A DNA stretch of 64,000 bases, from the NCBI GenBank assembly GCA_016191165.1, contig JACPPF010000149.1:1-64000 (forward strand), read 5' to 3'. Of the stretch, positions 1-9,179 are shown piece after piece; position 1 is the first letter of the stretch; the number at the start of each line of letters is the position of its first letter. The position numbers and the translations under genes were made by a program. The notes under the pieces were generated by a model. It saw nothing but the letters and a program-made list of their open reading frames with translations, was not told where the DNA came from and ran no database searches. This DNA comes from Planctomycetota bacterium (lineage in GTDB: Bacteria; Planctomycetota; Planctomycetia; Gemmatales; Gemmataceae).

Positions 1-194
1 GTCATAGTAAAGACCATGAAAGAACGATCGAATCAAGCGAGACTATGATTTATATCAGCATGATTCACCTGATGACCCGAAGGTTGGCTGTCAAGAAATC
101 AAAGGCGGTCATAGCAAATGGGCGATTGTAAAACACGCTCTTACGCCCGTACCCCCGCGAATCGCTGCGTTCATCGCGGGGTTTGGCGCGGTTT
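1..194. other. Left-edge stretch without a supported gene
   Basis: I see no convincing gene here. The segment at 152-186 matches the right half of the palindromic repeat at 49210-49289 with about two mismatches, so it is a partial copy of a dispersed repeat. An open frame runs through about 14-194 but has no start with a ribosome binding site and no recognisable motif; it may be a gene remnant. Confidence 0.5.
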
Positions 195-3100
195 TCATTT
201 GTTCAACACTTCATCCAGATTCATCAACTGATTCACCACCATGGTCCACGCCGCCAGCGTCCGCGCGTCGAGCGACGCATCGGGTTGGGATTCGCCGACG
301 GTGATGAGCTTGCGGGCGTCGGCCTCGCGCGTTTTGTAGTGCTCGCGCAAGTCGTTCAGCGAACCCTGGACGATTTTCATTTCCGCTGCCCGGAATGGGC
401 GGGACAGCAAGCGCATGGCGATGAAGTTGATCTTGCTGTCATCGCTCGCGCCGCCGTCCTTCAATGCCGCCTGCGCCAGATGCCGGGCGGCTTCGATGAA
501 CTGCACGTCGTTCAAGGTCACGAGCGCTTGCAAGGGCGTGTTGGTGCGCTCGCGGCGGACGGTGCAGGTTTCGCGGTTCGGGGCGTTGAGGATGTCCATC
601 GACGCCGGCGGGGCGGCGCGTTTCCAGAACGTGTACATGCTGCGGCGGTAGAGCTTCTCGCCCGTGTCGCGGCGGTAATCGCGTGTGTTGGAGCCGATCA
701 TTGCGACCGCCTCCCAGACGCCGTCGGGCATGTACGGCTTCACGCTGGGGCCGCCGATCTTGCGAACGAGCAGGCCGCTCGAAGCGAGGGCGTAGTCGCG
801 GATCATCTCGGCGTCCATACGATAGCGCGAGGCTCGTCCAAGGAAGCGGTTGTCGCGATCTTTTTCGAGAGCGTCCTTGGTGACGGTCGCGGTCTGGCGG
901 TAGGTCGCGGAGGTGACCATGAGTTTGAAGAGGCGCTGGATGTCCCATGCGTTTAGCCGCTCGCCTTTGGCGAGCGGGTTCCCGTTCGCCAAAGGCGAAC
1001 GGCCAAGCGGGTCCATGAATTCAAGCGCCAGCCAGTCGAGCAATTCGGGATGGCTCGGCAATTCGCCTGCGACGCCGAAGTCGCCGGTGGTGCGCACGAT
1101 GCCGGTGCCGAAGATTTCCTGCCAAAAGCGATTGACGGTGACGCGCGCTGGCAGCGGATTCTCCGGACGCAGCAGCCATTTGGCGACCCCAAGCCGATTG
1201 CGTGGCAAATCCTTGGGCATGGGAGGCAAGACGCCGGGAGTCAGGGCGCTTACCTTGTCGCGCCGTTTGTCGTATTCGCCGCGGAAGAGGACGTAGGCGA
1301 TCGGCTCGGACTTGGCCTCGTTCATCACGTGGGCGATGGTGCCACGCGATTTCATGACGACTTCTTCCTGCTGAATCGCCGCGATTTTTTCGTTTAGCGC
1401 CCGATAACCGCCATCGAGGGCCACGAGCCACCAGTCAAAAAGCTCCGCGCGTTCCGCGGGGGTGCGTTTGCCGGGGGCTTTCGCCAGGAAATCGGCGGCT
1501 TTCGACGATTTCGCCAGTTGCTGAACCTCCGGGCCGCTCAACTTTTTGCCGTAGAAGCGAAGGTCCTGCAGGGAGACATCCTTGAGCCGCGCGTCGGTGT
1601 GGCGCTGGCCGATCTTGAGCGGGACCCTGGTCTTGATGGTTTGCGACAGCTTATCGGTGAAGACGTCGACGGGTTGCAAGGCGCCGTCGAGATACACCTT
1701 GACGCCGGCGGCCTTGCTGGAGCCGTCGTAGGTGACGAATACATGATACCACCTATTGGGTTGCAAGGGCGTCTTGGCGGTCACCTTGAGGGCGTTTTCG
1801 GGCCACTGGTTGATGATGTGCATGCCGACCTTGTCCTGCTCCATCCAGAGGTCCCAGCCGCGGAATTTTTGCGTCGTGTCCATGCGGGCGGCAATTGCGC
1901 CGACATTGCCGCGTCGGGGAATCTTGACCCAGGCGCCAATCGAAAAGCCCTGCGAATTCTCGAAGTCGCCGACGTCGGGAAGTTCGATGGCCGGGCCGGT
2001 TGGCCGAACGGTGAACGTCTTGGGCATCCCCTTGCCTGCCACCCAGTCGTAGCCGGCCTTGAACGTCAGGTCGCGTGGCTTGCCGTCGATGGTCGCGTGG
2101 AGCGTGTTGCCCTTGCCTTCATTCAACCTGGCATGAAGCGTCAGCCCCTCGGTCGGGACCAGCGCGGCGACCTGCTCGGCCTTGGCCTGCGAAAGCCACT
2201 GATCGAATTCCTTCTGGGCATTCTTTTTCCTGTCCTCGATCTGGCCTTTCAGGGCGGCGATTTCCTTGGCCAGGACGTTCCAGCGCGGGCGGTCTTCGCG
2301 GCGTGGCACGAAGATCACCGGCGGCGTATTGCGAATGTTGCCGTCCATCGCGCCTTGGGTCGTGTTGTTGAAAAATGCCGAGAACGAATAGAAGTCCTTC
2401 TGGCTGAACGGATCAAACTTGTGACTATGGCACGTGCAGCAGTTGAGCGTGGCGCCGAGCCAGACGGCGGCGACCGTCTCGGTGCGGTCGCGCGTGTACA
2501 TGACCAGGTACTCTTCGGGAATCAACCCGCCCTCGTTCGACGTGATGTTGCAGCGGTTGAATCCGGTCGCGACAAGCTGATCGAGCGTGGGGTTCGGCAG
2601 CAAATCGCCCGCCAGCTGGTCGATCGTGAATTGGTCGAACGGTTGATTCTTGTTGAAGGCATCAATGACCCAGTCGCGGTAGGCGTGGACTTCGCGGAAA
2701 TTGTCGAAGTGAATGCCATGCGTGTCGGCATAGCGCGCGGCGTCAAGCCAGTAGCGAGCGCGATGTTCGCCCCAGTGCGGCGATTTCATCAATTTATCGA
2801 CGTACTTTTCGTAATAGTCGGGCGCCTTGTCGGTGACGAAAGCTTCGACCTCGGCCGGCGACGGGGGCAGGCCGGTCAGGTCAAGACTCAAGCGCCGGGC
2901 CAGCGTGCGGCGATCGGCTTCCGGGTTCGGCTTCATGCCGCGCTTTTCCAACTCGGCCAGGATGAAATAATCGATCGGATTGCGGGCCCACGCCTTATTC
3001 TTGACCGCCGGCAACGGCGTACGTTTCGGCGCGATCAGCGACCAGTGCGACTGGTACTCCGCGCCCTGCGCGATCCAACGTTTGAGAATCTCCTTCTGCG

Positions 3101-3425
3101 CGGCGGTCAGTTTCTTGAGCGTCTTCGGCGGCGGCATCCGCTCCTTGGGGTTGTCGCTGTGGATGCGCTCGATCAACGCGCTGTCCTTGAGCTTGCCCGG
3201 CGTGATCGCGCCCATCTTGATGGCGGCCTCGCGCTGGTCCAGGCGCAGGCCTGCCTTCCGTGAGGCGCTGTCCGGCCCGTGGCACGCGAAGCAATTTTCA
3301 GCGAGAATGGGCCGCACGTCGCGGTTGTATTCGATCCTGGTCTGTGCCGTCAGCGGATCGGTCAACGCAGACAAAAGAAGGAGTGATGAGAGCAGCCAAA
3401 TCGGGCGGCGAGTGATCGTAGCCAT
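195..3425 (-). CDS. Secreted planctomycete cytochrome protein (PSCyt1-DUF1549-LamG-DUF1553)
   Basis: A 1076-residue exported protein of the family greatly expanded in Planctomycetes; the biochemical role is not established. Residues 1-27 form a signal peptide ending at LTAQ. A PSCyt1 c-type heme motif CFACH lies at 45-49. DUF1549 spans about 149-355 and has a second CxxCH in LNCCTCHSHKFDPFSQ. A LamG/concanavalin-like region covers about 425-640, and DUF1553 covers about 730-1040. The domain order is standard for the family. The stretch around LGRSPLANGNPLAKGER in DUF1553 is encoded by a double hairpin (957-1002) and looks like an in-frame insertion. It is a single-gene unit. Likely periplasmic or paryphoplasmic; a redox or carbohydrate-related role is inference. 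Confidence 0.93.
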   Translation of the reverse strand: MATITRRPIWLLSSLLLLSALTDPLTAQTRIEYNRDVRPILAENCFACHGPDSASRKAGLRLDQREAAIKMGAITPGKLKDSALIERIHSDNPKERMPPPKTLKKLTAAQKEILKRWIAQGAEYQSHWSLIAPKRTPLPAVKNKAWARNPIDYFILAELEKRGMKPNPEADRRTLARRLSLDLTGLPPSPAEVEAFVTDKAPDYYEKYVDKLMKSPHWGEHRARYWLDAARYADTHGIHFDNFREVHAYRDWVIDAFNKNQPFDQFTIDQLAGDLLPNPTLDQLVATGFNRCNITSNEGGLIPEEYLVMYTRDRTETVAAVWLGATLNCCTCHSHKFDPFSQKDFYSFSAFFNNTTQGAMDGNIRNTPPVIFVPRREDRPRWNVLAKEIAALKGQIEDRKKNAQKEFDQWLSQAKAEQVAALVPTEGLTLHARLNEGKGNTLHATIDGKPRDLTFKAGYDWVAGKGMPKTFTVRPTGPAIELPDVGDFENSQGFSIGAWVKIPRRGNVGAIAARMDTTQKFRGWDLWMEQDKVGMHIINQWPENALKVTAKTPLQPNRWYHVFVTYDGSSKAAGVKVYLDGALQPVDVFTDKLSQTIKTRVPLKIGQRHTDARLKDVSLQDLRFYGKKLSGPEVQQLAKSSKAADFLAKAPGKRTPAERAELFDWWLVALDGGYRALNEKIAAIQQEEVVMKSRGTIAHVMNEAKSEPIAYVLFRGEYDKRRDKVSALTPGVLPPMPKDLPRNRLGVAKWLLRPENPLPARVTVNRFWQEIFGTGIVRTTGDFGVAGELPSHPELLDWLALEFMDPLGRSPLANGNPLAKGERLNAWDIQRLFKLMVTSATYRQTATVTKDALEKDRDNRFLGRASRYRMDAEMIRDYALASSGLLVRKIGGPSVKPYMPDGVWEAVAMIGSNTRDYRRDTGEKLYRRSMYTFWKRAAPPASMDILNAPNRETCTVRRERTNTPLQALVTLNDVQFIEAARHLAQAALKDGGASDDSKINFIAMRLLSRPFRAAEMKIVQGSLNDLREHYKTREADARKLITVGESQPDASLDARTLAAWTMVVNQLMNLDEVLNK
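957..1002. repeat. Double hairpin inserted in frame in DUF1553 coding sequence
   Basis: Two perfect hairpins lie back to back: CCGCTCGCC-TTT-GGCGAGCGG at 957-977 and CCGTTCGCC-AAA-GGCGAACGG at 982-1002. They encode extra residues between the conserved LLDWLALEFM and WDIQRLFKLMVTS segments of DUF1553. Confidence 0.75.
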
Positions 3426-3619
3426 GATGACCGATCCTTTTTTTTCGAAAAGGCGGATAGCCTTGGAACGACGAAACAGGCTGGGAGATTCAATTGCTTT
3501 ATTTTACTGCGCGGCGGCCCCGGTGAAAACGTGAGTTGTGCGCCTGCCGGAAAAACGGCGTTAAAAAAGCGGGGACACGGTTGACCTTCAAGTGCATTGC
3601 GAGCGCTAAACGCAAGCGG

Positions 3620-5305
3620 CTAGATCACCTCTTCTTCCACGGTCACGCTATCGCGAAACTTGGGGTCGGCGATCAAGCATGGATGCTTGTATTGTTCCAG
3701 CGTGCCGCCCGTGCGGGCCAGGCGCTGGCGGTCCCATTGCAACCAGGCGCCCGAGGGCAGCAGGAACAGGCGGATCGGCCCGAGGCGCCGGCTTTCGCGT
3801 TTCGCGGCGTATTCGATGTTGATCCCGCCCAGGCGATCGTCCAGGCGCTTTACAAGTTCAACGCCCTGGTCCTTGCCGGCCAGATCGGTGCGCTCGAGGA
3901 ACAGGCCGTAGTATGGAAGTTCATCGTGCCAGCACGGCGCCACGCTGTAGGCGGTCAGCGTGAGGTCGAGTTCGCGAAGCACCGCGCCCATCGCAAAGAT
4001 GACCTGATGCTCCGAGACCTTCTCGCCTGTGATGTTCGCGATGTGTGCCCCCTTGCTCAGGAATTCGACGAGAGGGGTCTTGTTGAAAAAACCGGTGCAG
4101 CGGACGACATCGAAAATGTTGTAGCGATAAAGTCCGTAGGCGGTTGTAAGTAGGATATAGTAAGTATGACCTTCTTGCAACTCGTGGGCGGCGAGAACCG
4201 TCGGGGTTGGGCTTTCGATTTCTTCTTCAGGTATGAACTCGAAGACGTGGGAGGTGACGTCGAGAACACCGCTGGCGGTGCCGTCGGCCATCGGGATGGT
4301 CATGCGTCCTTCGCTCGCGATCAGTCCGACGTCGCGCGTGGGAGTGGCGCCGAAATACTTGGGAAAGTGCCGCAGGTAAGCACCGACCGACCCGCCCATC
4401 CAGTTGCCGATGATGCACTCGGAAGGCCAATAGTCCTTGGGGTAGAGCGTGCCGGTCTGATTGACGATCGCCTCCAGGACGTGGGCTCGTTCGCAGTGGG
4501 GCTTGCCGATGCGGCGCGCGACGGCGGCGCGCACGTCGGGCGGGATGTCGAAGCGGTCCGATAGCGTGCCGTCGTGGATGTCGCGGATCAGCGTTTCCTT
4601 GTCCGCATCGCCGGCGCGGGCCATGTTGACCAGCGTGCTCGGGTTGGCGGCAATGATCATGCCGACTTTGCGCGGCACGCTCAAGCGCAGGGCGAGGTAA
4701 TATTTCGCCGCGGGGTCCTTGACCTTGCCGACGATCGCCGGCACGCAGTAGATCCAGCGGATGACGCGCAGCTGCATCTGGGCCGTGAGTCCAGTTACGG
4801 CGCCGCAGGGGATGCCGGTGTCGCTGAAGAACTCTTGCCAATCGCCGGACATTTGCACGATCGGGCGCATGCGCACATCGGGATGATCGCGGAATACCTT
4901 CAAGCCCCAGATGTTCCAGCCGCGCCGGTAGTCGGCGAGATACTGATCGGTGACGGGAATGTATTTGCGCGAAGCGGTGGTGCCACTGGTCATCGCGAAC
5001 ATGTGTATTTTCTTGTCAACCAAGAGTGCGTTGGTGTCGCCCTTGAGCACGCGTTGGAGGTAGGGTTCGACGTAATCGTATCCGCGGACCGGCACGATTT
5101 TGCGAAAATCGCTGATGCTCTGGATGGTGGCAAAGTGGTGATCCTTGCCGAAGGACGTGCCGGCCTGATGCCGGAGAATCCGGGCCAGGAGTTCCTGTTG
5201 AATCTGTTGGGGATGTTCGGTCGCCAGCTCGAAAGCGGCGAGCCGGCGCCGCACGGGAATGGCGATGAGTTTGAGGACGACGTTGCGGAGAAGCCATTGC
5301 AGCAT
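3620..5305 (-). CDS. GH3-family acyl-acid amido synthetase-like protein
   Basis: A 561-residue member of the GH3 family (plant GH3 enzymes adenylate acyl acids such as jasmonate or auxin and pass the acyl group to an amino acid). The ATP-binding motif TSGTTASRKYIP is at 106-117, and the YGLYRYNIFDVV segment near residue 395 matches the second GH3 signature. Length is normal for the family. It starts 6 bp after the hydrolase gene and is the last gene of the fatty-acid-like operon, so I infer that it may activate the operon's acyl product and join it to an amine. The substrate cannot be read from sequence. Bacterial GH3 proteins are largely uncharacterised. Confidence 0.88.
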   Translation of the reverse strand: MLQWLLRNVVLKLIAIPVRRRLAAFELATEHPQQIQQELLARILRHQAGTSFGKDHHFATIQSISDFRKIVPVRGYDYVEPYLQRVLKGDTNALLVDKKIHMFAMTSGTTASRKYIPVTDQYLADYRRGWNIWGLKVFRDHPDVRMRPIVQMSGDWQEFFSDTGIPCGAVTGLTAQMQLRVIRWIYCVPAIVGKVKDPAAKYYLALRLSVPRKVGMIIAANPSTLVNMARAGDADKETLIRDIHDGTLSDRFDIPPDVRAAVARRIGKPHCERAHVLEAIVNQTGTLYPKDYWPSECIIGNWMGGSVGAYLRHFPKYFGATPTRDVGLIASEGRMTIPMADGTASGVLDVTSHVFEFIPEEEIESPTPTVLAAHELQEGHTYYILLTTAYGLYRYNIFDVVRCTGFFNKTPLVEFLSKGAHIANITGEKVSEHQVIFAMGAVLRELDLTLTAYSVAPCWHDELPYYGLFLERTDLAGKDQGVELVKRLDDRLGGINIEYAAKRESRRLGPIRLFLLPSGAWLQWDRQRLARTGGTLEQYKHPCLIADPKFRDSVTVEEEVI

Positions 5306-5311
5306 GACGCG

Positions 5312-6334
5312 TCACCTCGGCGCCGTTTCCGCCGGCAGGGCTTCCGGGCGAACGGCGCCATGGGCCTGAGGAAGAACCGGGCCGGCCAGGTGCCGATCAA
5401 AAAATTCGAGCACGCGCTTCTTGTATTCGTCCGTGGCGATCTGAATCGACTGGTTGTGCTTGGCCTTCTCGACGAGCCAAAATTCCTTGGGCTCCTGAGC
5501 AAGGTCGAACAGCGCCCGCGCCATGTCGGGCTTGATATAGGTGTCGGCGCCGCCGTGAATCATCAGGAGCGGACGCGGCGCCAGTTTCGCCATGGCCGAT
5601 TCCAGGTAGGGATAATGGCAATCGCGGATCTTCTCGATGCGGCGAATGCCGATGCGCGCGGCGATGCGGAGATACCAACCCGGAATGTGGCGAGCGATCC
5701 GCGGCATGTTGGTGTAGATCAGAACCCATTGCTTCATGTAGGGGAGCATGGTGGTCAACCACGCGAAAGCGCCGTCCACAACGACACAACGGATGAAATC
5801 ATCCTGGGCGGCCACCATCAACCCGGCGCTTGCGCCCTTGCTCAGCCCGAAAAAACCAACGCCGCGTGGATCCCGATCGGGGCGGGACTTCAAATAGGCA
5901 ACCGCGGCCTGAAAGTCGATCATCTCAAAATCGGTCACCCACTGGAGCGGCTCATAACCCTTTTGGGCTGGACTCGCGCCCTGGCCGCGCATCTCGAAGG
6001 TGAAAATATCGTAGCCCGCCTCACGCAGGAATTCGCAATAGGGCAGGCACGCCCATTTGTTGGAACCAAACTCCAGGCCGAAAAGCAACACACCCTTGCG
6101 CGGCTTGTCGGTGCGCAGGTAGCACGCCTGAAGTGTCAGGCCGTCCGGCGTTGCCAGGGCGACCTCCTCGGCATCGGGAACCGGCTTGCCAAACGGCAGG
6201 ATGAACAAAGGCTTCTCTTGAAAGATTCGTTCAACGACGGGGATGTACTTGCGCAGGATGTGCAGGTGCACCGCGAGCGGCCAAAGCGCGAGGAGCAAGG
6301 CGATGATTCCCAGACTAATCCAGACCCAGATCAC
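5312..6334 (-). CDS. Membrane-anchored alpha/beta hydrolase
   Basis: A 340-residue alpha/beta hydrolase. Residues 3-22 form one hydrophobic anchor. The nucleophile elbow GLSKGAS has Ser165; the acid is probably in GGADTYIKP and the histidine in KAKHNQSI near the C-terminus. It sits between the ketosynthase gene (98 bp upstream) and GH3 (6 bp downstream). The context suggests an acyl thioesterase or a hydrolase acting on the operon product, but an ordinary esterase is equally compatible with the motifs. Confidence 0.85.
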   Translation of the reverse strand: MIWVWISLGIIALLLALWPLAVHLHILRKYIPVVERIFQEKPLFILPFGKPVPDAEEVALATPDGLTLQACYLRTDKPRKGVLLFGLEFGSNKWACLPYCEFLREAGYDIFTFEMRGQGASPAQKGYEPLQWVTDFEMIDFQAAVAYLKSRPDRDPRGVGFFGLSKGASAGLMVAAQDDFIRCVVVDGAFAWLTTMLPYMKQWVLIYTNMPRIARHIPGWYLRIAARIGIRRIEKIRDCHYPYLESAMAKLAPRPLLMIHGGADTYIKPDMARALFDLAQEPKEFWLVEKAKHNQSIQIATDEYKKRVLEFFDRHLAGPVLPQAHGAVRPEALPAETAPR

Positions 6335-6432
6335 GCGTGTACCTCAGTGATGTCGTCGCTGCCGTGGCCGCCTCGCCACGACGGACTTCCCGCCGCGCGA
6401 GCGCGAAGCCCGCGTCAAAGTAGCTGGCGCCA

Positions 6433-7725
6433 TTAGCCCTGAAACCGGCTCACGATAAGCGAGACATTCTGCCCGCCGAACCCGAAGCTGTTGCTCAGCA
6501 CGTTGTCGACCTTTTTTTCACGCGCCTGGTTGGGCACGTAATCCAGGTCGCATTCCGGATCGGGTGTTTCGTAATTGATGGTCGGCGGAATGACGCCGCG
6601 CAGGATCGTCATGATCGACGTGATCAACTCCACGGCGCCGGCCGCGGCGATGAGATGCCCCAACATGCTCTTGCTGCTCGAAACGGGGACGTTTGGCGCG
6701 TGGGAACCAAACACGTGTTTGATGGCCACCGTTTCCACGCGATCGTTGACCTGGGTGCTGGTCCCGTGCGCATTGATGTAACCGATGGCCTCCGGCGCCA
6801 GCCGCGAGTCCTTGAGGGCCGCCTCGATGCAGGCGATCGCGCCGCGGCCATCGGGATGGCTATCGGTCAAACGATAGGCGTCGGCGGTCGAGCCGTAGCC
6901 CGTCAACTCGGCGTAGATGCGCGCGCCGCGCCTCCGGGCATGTTCGAGTTCCTCGAGGATCAACATGCCCGCGCCTTCACCCAGGACGAAACCGCTTCGC
7001 GTCAAGTCGAAGGGGCGCGATGCCTTTTGCGGCTGTTCGTTGTCGGTTGACAGCGCCGTCAGCCGATTGAAGCCCGTGACACCGAACGGGTGGATCATGC
7101 TGTGCGAGCCGCCGGAAATCATCAGGTCGGCGTCGCCGACGCGAATCAACTCCAGCGCCTCGCCGATGGCCTGGCTGCTCGCGGCGCAAGCGGTCAGGCA
7201 GTTGTAGTTCGGACCTTCGAGGTCGAAGTAATCCGCCAGATGCCCGGGCGTCGTGTGCATCTCCTGTTCATATTCCCGCTGCGCGTGGAAATGGTTGATG
7301 CCCAGCTTGATAAACGTGCCCGAATCGACGACGTTCTTCTCGGTCTGAAAACCGGCCGAGATCAGCGTCGTCATGTGATCGAAGTCCTGAATGCCTTCAC
7401 CCGAACCGAGGTAGACGCCGAGGCGGGTTCGATCGACGCCGGCATGGTCCAGCAGCCCGGCGTCTTGCAGCGCCTGCTGGGCTGCCGCGGCCGCGAAGAC
7501 CGCGTTGAGCCCCGCGTTCTTCCAGCGGCTGGGATCTTTAACGAACGTGCCGAGTTCAAAACCCTTGACCTCGGCCGCGAATTTCGTGGGAAACCTGGTG
7601 GCGTCGAAATGACGAATGAAATCAACGCCGCTCTTACCGGCCAGTTGATTCTCGTACAACTCCTTGACGCTGTGTCCGAGCGGCGTTATGGCTCCCATGC
7701 CGGTGATGACGACGCGTCTACTCAT
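6433..7725 (-). CDS. fabF: Beta-ketoacyl-ACP synthase (FabF/KAS II type), catalytically intact
   Basis: Condenses malonyl-ACP with an acyl-ACP. The 430-residue thiolase-fold protein carries the complete Cys-His-His triad: TACAAS with Cys180, NAHGTST, and SKSMLGHL. The ATG at 7725 is preferred to the upstream in-frame extension because MSRRVVITGMGAITPLG aligns with FabF N-termini. It lies 68 bp downstream of a ketosynthase homologue lacking the triad. The pair resembles a KS-alpha/KS-beta heterodimer of type II polyketide or aryl-polyene systems. The housekeeping fabF is not otherwise visible, so a role in primary fatty acid synthesis cannot be excluded. Confidence 0.9.
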   Translation of the reverse strand: MSRRVVITGMGAITPLGHSVKELYENQLAGKSGVDFIRHFDATRFPTKFAAEVKGFELGTFVKDPSRWKNAGLNAVFAAAAAQQALQDAGLLDHAGVDRTRLGVYLGSGEGIQDFDHMTTLISAGFQTEKNVVDSGTFIKLGINHFHAQREYEQEMHTTPGHLADYFDLEGPNYNCLTACAASSQAIGEALELIRVGDADLMISGGSHSMIHPFGVTGFNRLTALSTDNEQPQKASRPFDLTRSGFVLGEGAGMLILEELEHARRRGARIYAELTGYGSTADAYRLTDSHPDGRGAIACIEAALKDSRLAPEAIGYINAHGTSTQVNDRVETVAIKHVFGSHAPNVPVSSSKSMLGHLIAAAGAVELITSIMTILRGVIPPTINYETPDPECDLDYVPNQAREKKVDNVLSNSFGFGGQNVSLIVSRFQG

Positions 7726-7793
7726 GGCAAAAACCCGTGAACGTTGGATCTTTCTTGGTGCAAGCGGGCCGCCCGCACGACGGAAATTCAGCC

Positions 7794-9068
7794 TCAATCC
7801 CACTTGCGGCAGACCACGGCGGCACACTGGCCCATCTCGGTGAAGCCCAGCTTCAGGAAATGCGCCTTCGCGATGGGCCGGGGCTTCGTCAGCACCTGGA
7901 CCGGACAGGCTGGATCGGGCGTCTCGAAATTTCGCGTCGGCGGCAAAGTGCCGTGCCTGAAGGCGAGCAGGCTCGCACCGACCTCGGCGGTGCCAGCCCC
8001 GGCGCCGAGACTGCCGATCGAACTCTTGAGCGACCAGACTGGGACCGAGGCGCCAAAGACCTCGTGAATCCCGCGCGCCTCGGCAGCGTCGAGCTTGATC
8101 GAGCCAAGACCGTGGGCGTTGACGTGATCGATGTCGCCCGGTGAGACGCCTGCCTGGGCGAGGGCGATGCGCATGGCCCGGGCCATTCCCTTTCCGGTCA
8201 GCCCGCGGTCGAAACTGGCGCCGAAGCCGACGATTTCGCCGTAGATCGTGGCGCCGCGACCTTTGGCATGCTCCAGTTCCTCGGCCACGAGTACGCCGCT
8301 GCCCTCGCCAAAGATCATGCCATCGCGGCGCAAATCAAATGGCTTCACCGCCTGGTCGGGCGCGTCGTTGCCGCGGGAGAGCTGGCCAAATAATGTTTGC
8401 CGCACCATCGACAACGGCGTGAGTTTGCTGTCGGCGCCGCCGACGAGAAAGAAGTCGGCCTGATCGCGCTGGATGACACGAACGGCTTCGCCCAGGGCGA
8501 GCAGGCTGGCGACATCGCTTTCGGTGATCGAGTTGTTGGGCCCCTGGGCGTTGTGCAGGATGGAGACGTGGCACGCAAGCATGTTCGGGAGGTACTTGAG
8601 CATCCAGAGCGGCTGGATGCTTTCAATTCCTTGCTGGCCCCAGAGTTTCAGATCGACGGCGTGCGCATTGCCCTCGGTGCTGGCGTAACTGGCGGCGCCG
8701 AGTTCGTCCAATTCGGACGGAATCAGGCCTGCGCCGAACTCGACGCCGAAGCGGCTTGGTACGAGTTTTTTCTTATCAACCTTCGAATCGATCAAGGCCA
8801 GATTGGCGGCGGCGACCGCGAGCTGAATCGTGCGCGACATCACGCGGATTTGCTTGCGTTCTTCCTTGGTGGCGAGATGTTTCTTGACGTCAAAGCCGAG
8901 GATTTCGCCCGCGAAACGTGTGGGCAAAGGGGACGGATCGAACGCCTGAATGGTCTTGATGCCGGTCCGGCCGTTCGCCAGTCCGTCCCAGAAGGACGCG
9001 GCGTCCAATCCGATCGAACTGACGACGCCGATACCAGTCAGTACCACGCGACGTTTGGCAGCAGGCAT
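7794..9068 (-). CDS. Ketosynthase homologue without catalytic triad (chain-length-factor-like)
   Basis: A 424-residue FabF-fold protein in which the active-site region reads GPNNSITESDVAS: the position of the catalytic Cys is Asp185. The first His is kept in VNAHGLGS, but the second is lost, since the usual KSxxGH reads KSSIGSLGAG. It therefore should not condense by itself. Chain-length factors (KS-beta) also lose the Cys, classically to Gln, and pair with an active KS; its neighbour FabF at 6433-7725 is the obvious partner. The start at 9068 (MPAAKRRVVLTGIG) is chosen by alignment; a TTG 24 bp upstream is possible. Confidence 0.88.
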   Translation of the reverse strand: MPAAKRRVVLTGIGVVSSIGLDAASFWDGLANGRTGIKTIQAFDPSPLPTRFAGEILGFDVKKHLATKEERKQIRVMSRTIQLAVAAANLALIDSKVDKKKLVPSRFGVEFGAGLIPSELDELGAASYASTEGNAHAVDLKLWGQQGIESIQPLWMLKYLPNMLACHVSILHNAQGPNNSITESDVASLLALGEAVRVIQRDQADFFLVGGADSKLTPLSMVRQTLFGQLSRGNDAPDQAVKPFDLRRDGMIFGEGSGVLVAEELEHAKGRGATIYGEIVGFGASFDRGLTGKGMARAMRIALAQAGVSPGDIDHVNAHGLGSIKLDAAEARGIHEVFGASVPVWSLKSSIGSLGAGAGTAEVGASLLAFRHGTLPPTRNFETPDPACPVQVLTKPRPIAKAHFLKLGFTEMGQCAAVVCRKWD

Positions 9069-9179
9069 GGCGCACCAGTCAACAGTTACCAATTTCCAGG
9101 TTGCTCCACGGGCCAGCCCCCAGTTGGGACCCGACGGTCAGAAACAGGGCTCTCATTCCCGCGGCTTGCAACCGCCATT

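Noticed and set aside
14-194. Open frame at the left edge as the end of a gene
   Set aside because: No start, no motif, and its 3' part lies in a dispersed repeat; not enough to call.
1518-3263. A 581-codon open frame on the plus strand
   Set aside because: It is antisense to the DUF1549/DUF1553 gene, has no recognisable motif, and arises from high GC content. The same applies to long frames at 4574-6436, 24099-26021, 27417-28688, 29800-31356 and 46269-47558.
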